A stretch of DNA of 64,000 nucleotides from Dyella choica (GTDB lineage Bacteria; Pseudomonadota; Gammaproteobacteria; Xanthomonadales; Rhodanobacteraceae). Shown here piece by piece: positions 8,218 to 18,224 of the stretch (its first letter is position 1; every line of letters begins with the position of its first letter). The stretch lies in NCBI RefSeq assembly GCF_003977665.1, contig NZ_RYYV01000012.1, forward strand, positions 62,001 through 126,000, given 5' to 3'. The translations under genes were made by a program, and so were the position numbers. The notes under the pieces were generated by a model. The model saw only the letters and a program-made list of their open reading frames with translations. It made no database searches and had not been told where the DNA came from.

Positions 8218-9162
8218 TCAGCCGATTGCTTGTTCAAGTTCCGGAATCAGCTTAAACAGGTCGCCCACCAGGCCGATATCGGCCACTTCGAAGATCGGCG
8301 CCTCTCCGTCCTTGTTGATGGCGACGATGGTACCCGCGTCCTTGATGCCAGTGAGATGCTGGATGGCGCCGGATATGCCGATGGCGATATATAGCTCGGG
8401 CGCGATGATCTTGCCGGTCTGGCCTACTTGCAATTCGTTCGGGACATAACCGGCGTCGACAGCGGCGCGAGATGCACCCACCGCCGCCCCGATCTTGTCG
8501 GCGAAGCGATAGATGACTTCAAAGTTCTCCTTTGAGCCGACGCCGCGGCCGCCGGAAACGACCTTACTGGCGCTCTGCAGATCCGGGCGATCGTTCTTGC
8601 CCTGCAAGAGCTCGACGAATCGGGTATGCGTGGGCACGGCAATGTCCAGGCTCAGCGGTTCGATCGGAGCATTGTTCGCGCCGCTGGCTGCTGCCGCCCA
8701 GGAGGCCGTGCGGACGGTCGCCACGACGGCATGTGCCGGATCGGCTTGCACAGTAATGATGGCGTTGCCGGCGTAGATCGGGCGCTTGAAGGTATGGCTG
8801 CCGTCGATGCTCATGATGTCGCTCACCTGAGCGACCCCAAGCAAGGCGGCCACACGTGGCGCAACATCCTTGCCGAATGTCGTGGAAGGGGCGAATACGT
8901 GGCTGTAGCCTGCGGCGGCTTTTGCGATCTGCGGTGCCAATACCGTAGCTAGGGGATGGGCATTTTCGGCGCGGGCGGCGGTAAGTACGCGACTTACGCC
9001 TTCGATCTTGGCGGCTTCGGCGGCGATGGCGTCGACGCTATCGCACAGCACAATGACATCGATTGCATCGGGCTTGACGGCGACGGCTGCGCTAACGGCG
9101 CGGGCGGTGGATGGGTTCAGCTTGCCGCCCAGATGTTCGGCGATAACCAGGACCTTGCTCAT
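8218..9162 (-). CDS. etfA: Electron transfer flavoprotein subunit alpha
   Basis: FAD-carrying alpha subunit of the soluble ETF heterodimer, which collects electrons from acyl-CoA and other flavin dehydrogenases and passes them to ETF-ubiquinone oxidoreductase. The 314-residue length is typical. The C-terminal FAD domain shows [16 protein letters not shown], then [20 protein letters not shown] and [20 protein letters not shown], the signature of the family. It follows etfB by 28 bases. In Xanthomonas the hypervariable lipopolysaccharide locus lies next to etfA; the same neighbourhood is seen here, with the polysaccharide operon beyond the beta-helix gene. An acyl-CoA dehydrogenase that could feed this ETF (fadE) is encoded at 41436-43904. 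Confidence 0.97.
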   Translation of the reverse strand: MSKVLVIAEHLGGKLNPSTARAVSAAVAVKPDAIDVIVLCDSVDAIAAEAAKIEGVSRVLTAARAENAHPLATVLAPQIAKAAAGYSHVFAPSTTFGKDVAPRVAALLGVAQVSDIMSIDGSHTFKRPIYAGNAIITVQADPAHAVVATVRTASWAAAASGANNAPIEPLSLDIAVPTHTRFVELLQGKNDRPDLQSASKVVSGGRGVGSKENFEVIYRFADKIGAAVGASRAAVDAGYVPNELQVGQTGKIIAPELYIAIGISGAIQHLTGIKDAGTIVAINKDGEAPIFEVADIGLVGDLFKLIPELEQAIG

Positions 9163-9190
9163 GGGTGTCTCCTAAATGCTGGCCGGCTGC

Positions 9191-9937
9191 TTACAGCAGC
9201 CCCTTCTGCTTCAGAACCGCCACCAGTTCGGCGGCGTCCTTCACCATCACCCCCTTGCTGCGCTTCGTTGGCGCCGCATAGTTCGTGATCTTAAGCTGAT
9301 CGTGCGCGTCTACGCCCAGCGAGGAGAATTCGATGGTATCGATGGGCTTGGCCTTGGCCTTCATGATGTCTGGCAGCTTGATGAAGCGGGGTTCATTCAA
9401 GCGCAGGTCGGTGGTGATGACGGCGGGCAGTTCCGCTTCGATGATTTCGAGGCCGGCGTCGACTTCGCGCGTTACCGTGACTTTGCCGTCCGCGACCTCC
9501 ACTTTGCTGGCGAAAGTGGCTTGCGGGCGGTCCCATAGCCCGGCCAACATCTGACCAGTCTGGCTGGCGTCGTCGTCAATGGCCTGCTTACCCAGGATCA
9601 CCAAACCGGGCTGCTCCTTTTCAATCAGCTTCAGGAACGCGCGCGCAGCGGTGAGAGGTTGCACAGCCTCCGCCGTCACCACGTGAATGGCTCGATTGGC
9701 GCCCATCGCCAGGCCATTACGCAAGTGCGCAGTCAGGTCCGCCGGACCTATGCCGACCACCACTACCTCTTCGATACCGCCCCTTTCTTTGAGTCGTAGT
9801 GCTTCCTCCAGGGCAATATCGTCAAATGGATTAGCGGAAAGTTTCACGCCATCCGTTACAACGCCCGTACCGTCGGGTTTCACTTGAATGCGGACGTTGT
9901 AGTCAACGACGCGCTTGTAGCCGACCAGGATTTTCAT
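9191..9937 (-). CDS. etfB: Electron transfer flavoprotein subunit beta
   Basis: The ATG at 9937 gives MKILVGYKRVVDYNVRI, the standard EtfB N-terminus, and a 248-residue protein of normal length; AAGGA lies 7 bases upstream. The AMP-binding and docking subunit of ETF is recognised by NPFDDIALEEALRLKE, EVVVVGIGP and LVILGKQAIDDDASQTGQML. It is cotranscribed with etfA. The 159-base gap upstream, after the RgpF-like gene, contains the sequence TTTATAC about 25 bases ahead of the leader and is a possible promoter, so etfBA may be transcribed apart from the glycan genes. Confidence 0.97.
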   Translation of the reverse strand: MKILVGYKRVVDYNVRIQVKPDGTGVVTDGVKLSANPFDDIALEEALRLKERGGIEEVVVVGIGPADLTAHLRNGLAMGANRAIHVVTAEAVQPLTAARAFLKLIEKEQPGLVILGKQAIDDDASQTGQMLAGLWDRPQATFASKVEVADGKVTVTREVDAGLEIIEAELPAVITTDLRLNEPRFIKLPDIMKAKAKPIDTIEFSSLGVDAHDQLKITNYAAPTKRSKGVMVKDAAELVAVLKQKGLL

Positions 9938-10096
9938 CAGCGGTTCCTTGATTTGCCGGCGCCCGTAGGGCGCTGGAACGTTTGTATAAACGCGCATTCT
10001 AACCGGATTCGGGGTTCCATGCGGATGCGAATGGTTACGCCTTCCTGGCAGCCCGAGGGCCGAAAGCGCCTTTTTTGGTGTTGATCCATGATGTTG

Positions 10097-12937
10097 TCAG
10101 GAGGTGCCAGGAAGTGTCGTAACACGTCCTCGACCCGTGTATCCGTCGTCGATGATCAGGGACTCACTCCACGCACCAAGCTGCCAGCGCCCCGTCCCTA
10201 CGGCGTGCAATGGCTCCTGCACGGCGCGGGGGACGAGGTTGACATCGAGCACATTTCCGCCAACGACATCCAATAGGTCACCAAGAAAAGCTTCCGCACC
10301 TGCCTGGATCCTTTCGATGAACGTCCAGCGCTGAGAGTGCCCTTCTTCCTCTCGATAGCGGGAAATTAGGCCAGTTCCGTGTTGCTCGAAATGGGAGAAC
10401 TGTCCAGATGGCGAAGTCAGCAATGACTCCAGCAGTAGGTGGTATTTCAATACCGGCGGTGCATCCGCATCGCTGCGGCCATCGTGGAAGCGGGCGACAG
10501 CCCATTGGTCGGCTGCAAGCATGCCATCGATCTCGGCGGTCACCGCGAAGTAAGCGCCACCTAAAGGCTGACCGACGACACGGGCAAGCTGAGCCTGAAT
10601 GCTCCCCGCGTAGCCGATGTCGGTAACGATCGGCTGGTCATCGTCTTTAACTTGCGTGCGCCAGTACCGCAGATAGGCACTCCTTTCCCGTTGGGCCACA
10701 TCTTCCAGCATCGGGGCGATCGGGCGCAGGCGCTCGGTGAGTTCGACAGCCATCTCCGGCAAATAGACTTCGCTCTGAGTCGCGGCTAGCCCTAGTTCCT
10801 GTTGTGCCATTTCCGCTACGTCCCGACCAAGGCGGGATTCGAGCAAACCGAAGAGCGAGCCAGTGTAAGGCTTGCGAAAAACCTTTGCGAGATCCTTGAG
10901 GTTGTGCAGGGCCGAGGTATTCATGCTACGGCGTGATATAAGCAAATAGCGGCCCACAACGTCAGCGAGGGCGGGCACGTGTGTTTGCATGCGCTGATAG
11001 AGTTTATGCAGCAGGTAACCTTCGCGGCTAAAAAATAGGATCTTCTTCGAACCGTGTTGCAGTGCGGTTCGAGCCAGCCACGTGAGATAGTCCGTGATCA
11101 GCGGACCGAGAACGACGTAGCCGAAGCTTTCAGGACTTTCGATCCGCACGGCCTGGGCGAACCATTCTGGCCGTCGGTCGCCCAATTGCGCTAGATGGTT
11201 GGCGATCAGCCCGAGCCAGAGTTCATGCGCCCAGTGGCCACGAAGTTCGGCAGATGGACGGAGGCTACGAAGCGAGGGGACAACATCCAAAAAGAGAGCG
11301 GGTCGCAGCACATGGACCGGAAAGAGCATGCCCGCGTGCAGCGGTCGCATCACGTCGGCATGCTCGTTATCCCCGACATGCAGCCATCGCTTCGGATCAC
11401 CATGTTCTGTCAGCAGGAGCGCACGCCAGCCATCGTCCGTGTCCTTTCGCCATCCTGTATCGCAAGAAACATGCAGACGACTCAATCCCCGGCGTATGGC
11501 CAGTGGCAATAGGGTTCTAAGATCTTGCGAGGAAATGTACATGTCAGATACGCCGACGATTGTCCGCCGTGGATCCGCAGCGAGGCGTTCAAGTGCTTCT
11601 GCCGGCGCTGAGCGCGGCTTGAGCAAGCGACACTCGGTGGAAAGCTCAAGCGCCATAATCGCTTCGAGGACATCCATGTCAAACGAGTTGTCTTCATGGA
11701 GCACGGCATAGATGCGTCTTAGGTTAACGTCCTTGCCCGCTTGCCTGCGCGCTTTTACTTCGGCTTGTGTGCGCAGTTCATCAAACCCTTCGATGCCGAA
11801 CTGCTTTCGCACAAGCATGGAAAAAAAGTTGCGCGCACCTTGCGGGGTGAGGAAAGGCCGAATGACGAGAGTATCGAAGATGTCGAAGGACACCCATGTT
11901 GCATTAGTCGCAAAGTAATCGATCTTCCGCGGTAACGGAGTGTCGAAATAGAGTTGGCGATTGCGCTCACCCTCCTGCGCTAGTGTAAGTCTGCCGTCGC
12001 CGGGTAGGATGCCAATGACGTAGCCCTGATGCTGAGTGACAAGGCAGAGCATGCGTTCGATGGCGTGCTGCAGGGTACCATCGATCTGCCCCTGTTCCGG
12101 TGGGAAGGAGTTGGTGCGAAGGCCAAGCTCAAACAAAGGGCGAAGCGCGTCGGTCCGCGCCCAGAACATAGAACCGGCCGGATAATCGAAATAGCCGGTC
12201 GTGTCGATGTCAAAGCCGAGCTGGTTTGCCAGCTGGCGCCCCCATTCGGCATTGCCAAGCCAGGTGTGTCCCCACAGCGGAATGCGGGCGTAGCTCTCCG
12301 GATAGACGATGCCTAACGCTGGATTCGCCTGAAACATGCCGAGGATCCAAGACAGTCGGTCTGCTGAGCCGAGCAGTGAATCGAGCAGGTAGCCACGCCA
12401 ATGGTTCTGCTCCTGTCCGTTGTACAGGGATTTCTTGGTGTGTACATGACAAATCAGCTGGAGCCTCAGGATCTCGTCGCGGAAAGTCACCAGCAGTGGC
12501 GCGATGTCGCGGCCGCGATTGGGTACGATGCGGATGTGTAGAGCATCCAGTCGAAGTAGGGTCGAAAACCGCTTTTCGGCCAAAGTCCGTGCGGCATCGT
12601 CCATTACGGATACCATCAGGGTGTACGGGTGAGGAATGCGCGAGAGATACCCGGCTAGTTCATCGAGCAGGTCGGCATAGAACACGTGTACCATCACGCC
12701 AACGGTGAGGTCCAATTGTGCGAGCGGCACGGATGGGTTTAGCGCCATCGCTTCGGGTGAGGAAATGGAAACGCTGCACCGCTGTGCGGCATGAATGCGC
12801 GTCAACAGACCGCGCAACCCGAGTGTTCGGCCCACGCGGAGACTCCGCAACAAAATAGATCGGATACCGGCTATGCCCCCGCCATGACGCTTGATGGCGT
12901 CTTGCAGAAAGTCTGTAAATTTGGCGAGTGACAACAT
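10097..12937 (-). CDS. Rhamnan-synthesis-F-like (RgpF) protein fused to a HAD-like domain
   Basis: A 946-residue soluble protein. Residues about 75-330 resemble the RgpF/rhamnan synthesis F domain (PF05045): VGVMVHVFYADLLDELAGYL, IRIVPNRGRDIAPLL, ICHVHTKKS and YPAGSMFWARTDAL. Residues about 345-580 form a HAD-superfamily unit with the nucleophile motif VSFDIFDTLVIRP and a late VGDNEHADVMRP acidic motif. The last 300 residues (ILFFSREGYLLHKLY, VVTDIGYAGS-like IVTDIGYAGSIQ) match the region that follows the HAD unit in similar polysaccharide-cluster proteins. It is 15 bases after the GT2-GT4 gene and clearly works with it. A role in adding or trimming sugars on a lipid-linked glycan is inferred from the domains. 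Confidence 0.8.
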   Translation of the reverse strand: MLSLAKFTDFLQDAIKRHGGGIAGIRSILLRSLRVGRTLGLRGLLTRIHAAQRCSVSISSPEAMALNPSVPLAQLDLTVGVMVHVFYADLLDELAGYLSRIPHPYTLMVSVMDDAARTLAEKRFSTLLRLDALHIRIVPNRGRDIAPLLVTFRDEILRLQLICHVHTKKSLYNGQEQNHWRGYLLDSLLGSADRLSWILGMFQANPALGIVYPESYARIPLWGHTWLGNAEWGRQLANQLGFDIDTTGYFDYPAGSMFWARTDALRPLFELGLRTNSFPPEQGQIDGTLQHAIERMLCLVTQHQGYVIGILPGDGRLTLAQEGERNRQLYFDTPLPRKIDYFATNATWVSFDIFDTLVIRPFLTPQGARNFFSMLVRKQFGIEGFDELRTQAEVKARRQAGKDVNLRRIYAVLHEDNSFDMDVLEAIMALELSTECRLLKPRSAPAEALERLAADPRRTIVGVSDMYISSQDLRTLLPLAIRRGLSRLHVSCDTGWRKDTDDGWRALLLTEHGDPKRWLHVGDNEHADVMRPLHAGMLFPVHVLRPALFLDVVPSLRSLRPSAELRGHWAHELWLGLIANHLAQLGDRRPEWFAQAVRIESPESFGYVVLGPLITDYLTWLARTALQHGSKKILFFSREGYLLHKLYQRMQTHVPALADVVGRYLLISRRSMNTSALHNLKDLAKVFRKPYTGSLFGLLESRLGRDVAEMAQQELGLAATQSEVYLPEMAVELTERLRPIAPMLEDVAQRERSAYLRYWRTQVKDDDQPIVTDIGYAGSIQAQLARVVGQPLGGAYFAVTAEIDGMLAADQWAVARFHDGRSDADAPPVLKYHLLLESLLTSPSGQFSHFEQHGTGLISRYREEEGHSQRWTFIERIQAGAEAFLGDLLDVVGGNVLDVNLVPRAVQEPLHAVGTGRWQLGAWSESLIIDDGYTGRGRVTTLPGTS

Positions 12938-12952
12938 GCAGCCGGTCCCCTC

Positions 12953-15052
12953 TCAATTGTTCGCGGAGCCGAGCGCGCGCTCAAGGGCCTCGTATGCGAG
13001 GCGCGGGGAAAAATGACGTTTCACATTGTCGATGGACGCGGCCGAGAGGCGCCTCCACAGCTCACCATCCTGCTGCAGCTCTTCCGATGCCTGTGCGAAG
13101 CCTTGTGCGGTGTCTGCGAGCAATACGTCTTGACCTTGCACCAAGTGCATGCCTTCGACGGCCAGCGGCGTGGCAATCACGGGCACGCCGTAGCTCATGG
13201 CCATATTGATCTTGCCCTTCACGCCGGCACCAAAGCGCAGCGGGGCGAGCGATGCCAGTGCGCTATCCAGCCAGGGTGCCAGATCGGGAACACGGCCATG
13301 AAACTCCAGGCCCGGTGTGAGGAGTTCGGCACGAGCGGTATCGGGCGCGTCGCCCAGGACGTGTATTCGCGCTTCGGGAAGTTGCTCGCGCAGCGCGGGA
13401 AGGATCTCAGTCGCGATCCAGCGTACTGCATCAGCATTGGGAGGATGTCCAAAGCCACCGATGAACACGAAATCCCTGCGAATCTCATGCGGCCGCCGAC
13501 AATCATGGATCTCGTGGATGTTCGAAAGTAATTCGATATTTGCATGGGGCAGTTCGGCAGCGAGCAGGGTCCGCTCGTGTTCGCTCACGACGAAGGTAAC
13601 GTCGCATTGCCCAATTAGAGCCAGTTCGCTTTTGCGCGATGCTTGTGCTTGGCGAGCCATGGATGCGCTCCCGCTGAGCTCGGCTGCCCGGTGTTCGCGT
13701 AGGAAATGTAGATCGACCGTATCAAACAGTACGCGCGCTTTCGGAGCCAGTTTGCGCACCAGTGATGCGTACTGGCCGGCAACGGTGTGTCGGCAGAGCA
13801 TAACGGCGCGAAGTTCACTACCGTGTGTGTGCAGCCAGTCAGGGAGGTCGGTGACCCAGGGGCGGCATAGCACCTCGGTACCCAGCGCGCCGAGCGCCCT
13901 TACTTCTTCCTCGCTAGCACGACCATCATCAGGGAAGAATGATACGGACCAGCCCTGCTCATCGAGCAGGCGGAGAATGGCGCTCAGCCTCAGTGAGCCT
14001 GAATCGCGTGTGGGATCGGGAGTCATGCTGTCAACGACGAGAATCTGACCTCGGCGGCGCCAGTGCAGCGCCCGCGGCAGCGACGTGTCCGCCGGCGGAT
14101 GATTGCGCAAAGTCTCCCTCCATTTCGCTACAAAAATCGCCTGGTTAGTTAGCTGGTGGCGCTTCATGCCTACATGTAGGTCGGTGCCGGCACTAATGCC
14201 CTCGCAGTGGATGACGGTGCTGGATGGTTCGTAATAGACCTTTAAACCCAACTGCCGTACGGTGAAGGCAAGATCGGCGTCCTCGTAGTAGGCCGGTGCA
14301 TATCGGTTGTCGAAGCCACCGACCTGTTCGAACACTTTACGCCGGATCATCAGGGAAGCGCCGCTGACGTAATCGACCTCACGACGGTACTGCCATCGGG
14401 GCGCATCGCGATGCTCAAAACGTCCGGATGTCCAGCAACTGCCATCGATGAATACGAGACCGCCGGCCTCTTGCAATCGTCCGTCGGGATAAACGAGCCG
14501 GCTGCCAGCGATGCCGCAATCATCGTGATCGTCGAAACAGCAGAGCAGACCATCGAGCCAGTTCGGCATGACCTGCGTGTCGTTGTTGAGGAACACCAGG
14601 AATTCGCCGTGCGCAACCGCGGCACCGGCATTGCAAGCGCTGATGAATCCCAGGTTGCGTTCATTGCGCAGCAATCGAAGTCCCGCGATCTCGGCAAGTC
14701 GCTCAACCGAATTATCGGGGGACGCGTCGTCGACCAAAATGACTTCGAATGGCACGCCGGGCACATGCCGCACGAGCGAGCGCAGACAGGCCAGGGTGTA
14801 GGCGATCTTACCGTGGATCGGGATGATCACCGATACAACTGGCTGGTTTGATATGGGCAGTGCAAAGGGCTTGAATGGAACCTCGAGCGGTTCAACGGGA
14901 AGCGAATCGTCGAACGCTGGTCGACGCTCGAATTCCTGCCGCACGCGAGCGAGCGTGCCACGCCAGCCCCGGAGCGCGACGCTGCCGCGAAATCGCTGCA
15001 ATATGTAATTCAGGCGCCTGAAGCGCCAGATGAGCCTGACGGACAGCGGCAT
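12953..15052 (-). CDS. Bifunctional glycosyltransferase, GT2 plus GT4
   Basis: A 699-residue protein with two catalytic modules. Residues about 70-320 are a GT2 domain of the rhamnosyltransferase type: VSVIIPIHGKIAYTLACL, VILVDDASPDNS, LVFLNNDTQVMPNWL, and YYEDADLAFTVRQLGLKVYY with the ED pair. Residues about 345-695 are a GT4-like GT-B domain, ending in RFGAGVKGKINMAMSYGVPV and EGM, where an E-x7-E-like donor site is replaced by the GVKGKI loop typical of this subgroup. No membrane segment is present; a basic N-terminal stretch may bind the membrane. The gene starts 9 bases after the ETF-ubiquinone oxidoreductase stop and precedes the RgpF-HAD gene. Two linkages of one glycan are probably made by this single chain. 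Confidence 0.87.
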   Translation of the reverse strand: MPLSVRLIWRFRRLNYILQRFRGSVALRGWRGTLARVRQEFERRPAFDDSLPVEPLEVPFKPFALPISNQPVVSVIIPIHGKIAYTLACLRSLVRHVPGVPFEVILVDDASPDNSVERLAEIAGLRLLRNERNLGFISACNAGAAVAHGEFLVFLNNDTQVMPNWLDGLLCCFDDHDDCGIAGSRLVYPDGRLQEAGGLVFIDGSCWTSGRFEHRDAPRWQYRREVDYVSGASLMIRRKVFEQVGGFDNRYAPAYYEDADLAFTVRQLGLKVYYEPSSTVIHCEGISAGTDLHVGMKRHQLTNQAIFVAKWRETLRNHPPADTSLPRALHWRRRGQILVVDSMTPDPTRDSGSLRLSAILRLLDEQGWSVSFFPDDGRASEEEVRALGALGTEVLCRPWVTDLPDWLHTHGSELRAVMLCRHTVAGQYASLVRKLAPKARVLFDTVDLHFLREHRAAELSGSASMARQAQASRKSELALIGQCDVTFVVSEHERTLLAAELPHANIELLSNIHEIHDCRRPHEIRRDFVFIGGFGHPPNADAVRWIATEILPALREQLPEARIHVLGDAPDTARAELLTPGLEFHGRVPDLAPWLDSALASLAPLRFGAGVKGKINMAMSYGVPVIATPLAVEGMHLVQGQDVLLADTAQGFAQASEELQQDGELWRRLSAASIDNVKRHFSPRLAYEALERALGSANN

Positions 15053-15061
15053 GCCTTCGTG

Positions 15062-16663
15062 TCACAAATTCTGATAATTCGGCCCGGACCCGCCTTCCGG
15101 CGGCACCCAGGTGATGATTTCGTACGGATCCTTGATGTCGCAGGTCTTGCAGTGCACGCAGTTGGCGGCGTTGATCTGCAAACGCTTGCCGGCTTCATCC
15201 TGGACGATTTCGTAGACGTTGGCGGGGCAGAACCGCGTGCAGGGGTTGCCGTATTCCTCGGCGCACTTCGTCGCACAGACCGACGTATCGGCGACGCGCA
15301 GGTGGATGGGCTGGTCCTCGTCGTGCTCGGTGGCGGCGAAATACACGCCGGCCAGGCGGTCGCGGGGCGCCAGTTCGCGTTGTACATAGTCGCGCTTGGG
15401 TTCTTCGTACTGGCCGAGCTTGTGCAGGGAGTTCCAGTCAGGCTTGTTCTTCAGCGTCCAGGGCGACTTGCCGCCCGTGACGGTTTCCCAGGCGGAGTTG
15501 AACAAGCCGAACCATAGGCCTCTCTTGAAGCCGGGCTTGATGTTGCGCACCTTCTTCAGCTCGGCCATGACCTCCGAGCTGCGCAGCCTGGCGTCGAAGC
15601 CGGCGGGCTTCAGATCGTTGGCGGCAAGGTGTTCGGCGGCGAGCATGCCGCTCCGGATCGCCTGGTGAGTGCCCTTGATCTTGGGCACGTTGAGCAGGCC
15701 CGCGGTGTCACCGATGAGCAGGGCGCCGGGCATTTCCACCTTGGGCAGCGACTGGTAACCGCCGGTGACGATGGCCCGCGCCCCGGCAGAGAGGATATTG
15801 CCGCCTTCGAGCAGCGACTTGATCATGGGGTGGTTCTTCCATTGCTGGAAGGCTTCCCACGGCTGGTAGCTGGGGTCCTTGTAATCGAGTCCGCTGACGT
15901 AGCCGAGCGCGATGCGGTCTTTGTCCAGGTGGTAAAGGAAGGCGCCACCGTAGGTGCGGTTGTCGGCCGGCCAGCCGAAACTGTGGAAGATCTTGCCAGG
16001 CGTGGCGCGTCCGACGGGCACCTGCCACAGCTCCTTGATGCCGATCGAGTAGCCCTGCGGATCGCTGTCCTGGTCGAGCTTGAAACGTTTGATGAGCTGC
16101 TTGGTGAGGCTGCCGCGCGCGCCCTCGGCGAGTACGGTCACCTTCGCTTTGATGTCGATGCCTTGCGTGTAGCCGCTCTTGTGCGAGCCGTCCTTGGCGA
16201 CGCCCATGTCGCCGATGCGCACGCCGGCCACGGAGCCGTCTTCGTTATATATGGTGTCGGCGGCGGCGAAGCCGGGAAACACATCCACGCCCAAGCTCTC
16301 GGCCTGGGGGGCGAGCCACGCGCACATGGCGCCAAGCGAGACGATGAAATTGCCGTGATTGTTCAGGCTCTGTGGCACCGGCAGCTTGCGGCCACCGGTC
16401 TTGCTGAGTAGCCAGAACTCGTCTTCGGTGGCGGGCACGCAGATCGGCGGCGGGTTGTCGCGCCAACCTGGTAGCAGGGCATCCAACGGCTGCGGTTCGA
16501 TCACCGCGCCGGAAAGGATCTGCGCGCCGATGGTCGACGCCTTTTCGATCACGCACACCGTAAGGTCCGGCTTGAGCTGCTTCAGGCGTATCGCGAACGA
16601 CAGCCCGGACGGCCCCGCACCGACGACGATCACGTCGTATTCCATCGTCTCGCGTTCGGTCAT
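15062..16663 (-). CDS. Electron transfer flavoprotein-ubiquinone oxidoreductase
   Basis: Membrane-associated FAD and 4Fe-4S enzyme that oxidises reduced ETF and reduces ubiquinone. The ATG at 16663 has GGAG about 10 bases upstream and gives MTERETMEYDVIVVGAGPSG, a normal N-terminus; the open frame upstream is not coding. The 533-residue length fits. Visible motifs are VIVVGAGPSGLSFAIRL (FAD), ILSGAVIEPQPLDALLPG, LIGDTAGLLNVPKIKGTHQA, and the C-terminal ferredoxin-like cluster ligands in CPANVYEI and NCVHCKTCDIKDP. Together with etfB and etfA it forms a complete electron route to quinone, but two glycosyltransferase genes are inserted between it and etfB. A 154-base divergent promoter region separates it from the amidase gene. 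Confidence 0.96.
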   Translation of the reverse strand: MTERETMEYDVIVVGAGPSGLSFAIRLKQLKPDLTVCVIEKASTIGAQILSGAVIEPQPLDALLPGWRDNPPPICVPATEDEFWLLSKTGGRKLPVPQSLNNHGNFIVSLGAMCAWLAPQAESLGVDVFPGFAAADTIYNEDGSVAGVRIGDMGVAKDGSHKSGYTQGIDIKAKVTVLAEGARGSLTKQLIKRFKLDQDSDPQGYSIGIKELWQVPVGRATPGKIFHSFGWPADNRTYGGAFLYHLDKDRIALGYVSGLDYKDPSYQPWEAFQQWKNHPMIKSLLEGGNILSAGARAIVTGGYQSLPKVEMPGALLIGDTAGLLNVPKIKGTHQAIRSGMLAAEHLAANDLKPAGFDARLRSSEVMAELKKVRNIKPGFKRGLWFGLFNSAWETVTGGKSPWTLKNKPDWNSLHKLGQYEEPKRDYVQRELAPRDRLAGVYFAATEHDEDQPIHLRVADTSVCATKCAEEYGNPCTRFCPANVYEIVQDEAGKRLQINAANCVHCKTCDIKDPYEIITWVPPEGGSGPNYQNL

Positions 16664-16817
16664 GAGGCTGGGCTCCGTCGGTGGCTTTGGGGCTGATGAG
16701 GGTAGTCCGCACGGGTGGTTACCGTGGCGACCGGGACGGTATTCTCCGGGTTCGCTCGCTGCGCGGCAAACCCGAGCCCGACGAGCTTGGCTGGATATCC
16801 CCTCCACCGGAGCGTGC

Positions 16818-18224
16818 ATGAGTTCCCTTTCCCCGATCGCCGACCTCGATCTCCGCCGCGCCACGCTGTGCCAGATCCTGCACTGGCTGGCTTCCGGCCG
16901 GGTGCAGCCGGGCCGCTTGGCCGAGGTCTATCTCGCAGCCATCGAGCGCATCAATCCTGAACTCAATGTCTACGTCAGTATGAGCCCGGCGTTGACGCGA
17001 GAGCAGGCGCGGGCGGGCGAGCATCGCCGCCGCGATGGCGTGATCGGGCGACTGGATGGGGTTCCCATCGCGCTCAAGGACAACTTCGACATTGCCGGCT
17101 GGCCCACTTGCTGCGGTATGTCGGGTTCCGTCAAGCCGGCCGAACAAGACGCACACGTGGTGGCACGGCTGCGTGCGTCGGGGGCCGTGCTGACTGGCAA
17201 GACCAATATGGATGAAGGGGCGCTGGGTGCCATTACCCATAACGCGCATTTCGGCGCCACCCACAATCCGTATCGTCATGGCTATACGGCGGGTGGCTCT
17301 TCCGGTGGCGCCGCCGCTGCAGTGGCGGCGGGGCTGGCGGTGGCGGCAATCGGATCGGATAGCCTGGGCTCGATCCGCATTCCTGCCAGCTATTGTGGCG
17401 TGTTCGCGTTGAAGCCGACTCAAGGCGAAATATCCACACGCGGCATGACGCCGGCGGCGCGCCGGCTTGATACCGTGGGTTTGCTGGCACGAGGCGTGGA
17501 TGATCTCACCGTGCTGCTGCAGGTGCTTGCTGGCTACGATGCGGAAGATCCGCGCTCGCGCCATCGGCGCGTCGCCCTGTCGCCGCCGGATTGGGAGCCG
17601 GGCAAGTTGCGTTGCGGCGTGCTCCCCGACCTACCTGCGCTCGGCGTACAGCAATCGGTCGCTGATGTTTTCGAAGCCGCGCTCGCCAAGCTCGACCGGG
17701 AACTGGGCGAGTGCCGTAAGGTGGACTTCGATGACTGGGACTTTCCACGTTCGCGCCGTGCAGGCTTTCTGCTGATGGAAGCGGAAATGCTCGGCACTTT
17801 TGCAGCACAGCTCGCCGACACCGAGCATCCCGTATCGCCGCAGTTTCGCCGCCTGCTCGATTACGCGGCGCGCAAGACCGCTGCCGATTACGCCGCCGCC
17901 GATCGTGTGCTCGATGCTGCTGCGCTCAAGATGCGCCGCCTGTTCGCGCAGATCGACGTGCTGGTCACGCCCACTACTCCGCAAGCGGCTTTTCCGCTGG
18001 ACGGGCCGATACCGGACACACAAGGCGATCTCACCAGCTTGGCCAACCTCGCCGGTTGCCCGGCGGTAAGCATGCCCATGGGTACGTTGCCGAACGGCCT
18101 GCCGATCGGCATGCAGCTGATCGGCGCGCGCGGTTCGGACCTGCGCCTGCTCGAACTGGCAGCGGTGTGGTCTGCCACGCTCGATGCGGCGCCCGAGTAT
18201 CCTGGTTTTCGCGATGGTCGGTGA
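16818..18224 (+). CDS. Amidase (amidase-signature family)
   Basis: A 468-residue amidase. The catalytic Ser-cisSer-Lys elements are all visible: IALKDNFDIAG carries the lysine, and YTAGGSSGGAAAAVAAGL followed by AAIGSDSLGSIRIPASYCG carries the two serines. The ATG at 16818 has GGAG 6 bases upstream and replaces a much longer open frame that overlaps the ETF-QO gene. No signal peptide is seen, so it should be cytoplasmic. The family includes GatA, allophanate hydrolase and aryl-acylamidases; there is no gatB or gatC beside it, so a tRNA amidotransferase role is unlikely. It overlaps the AlkB-like gene by 11 bases, so the two are translated in coupling. Substrate unknown. Confidence 0.88.
   Translation: MSSLSPIADLDLRRATLCQILHWLASGRVQPGRLAEVYLAAIERINPELNVYVSMSPALTREQARAGEHRRRDGVIGRLDGVPIALKDNFDIAGWPTCCGMSGSVKPAEQDAHVVARLRASGAVLTGKTNMDEGALGAITHNAHFGATHNPYRHGYTAGGSSGGAAAAVAAGLAVAAIGSDSLGSIRIPASYCGVFALKPTQGEISTRGMTPAARRLDTVGLLARGVDDLTVLLQVLAGYDAEDPRSRHRRVALSPPDWEPGKLRCGVLPDLPALGVQQSVADVFEAALAKLDRELGECRKVDFDDWDFPRSRRAGFLLMEAEMLGTFAAQLADTEHPVSPQFRRLLDYAARKTAADYAAADRVLDAAALKMRRLFAQIDVLVTPTTPQAAFPLDGPIPDTQGDLTSLANLAGCPAVSMPMGTLPNGLPIGMQLIGARGSDLRLLELAAVWSATLDAAPEYPGFRDGR

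Noticed and set aside
16359-16817. Extended N-terminus of the amidase frame overlapping the ETF-QO gene
   Set aside because: The ATG at 16818 has a good ribosome binding site and begins the amidase homology; the extension is antisense to ETF-QO.
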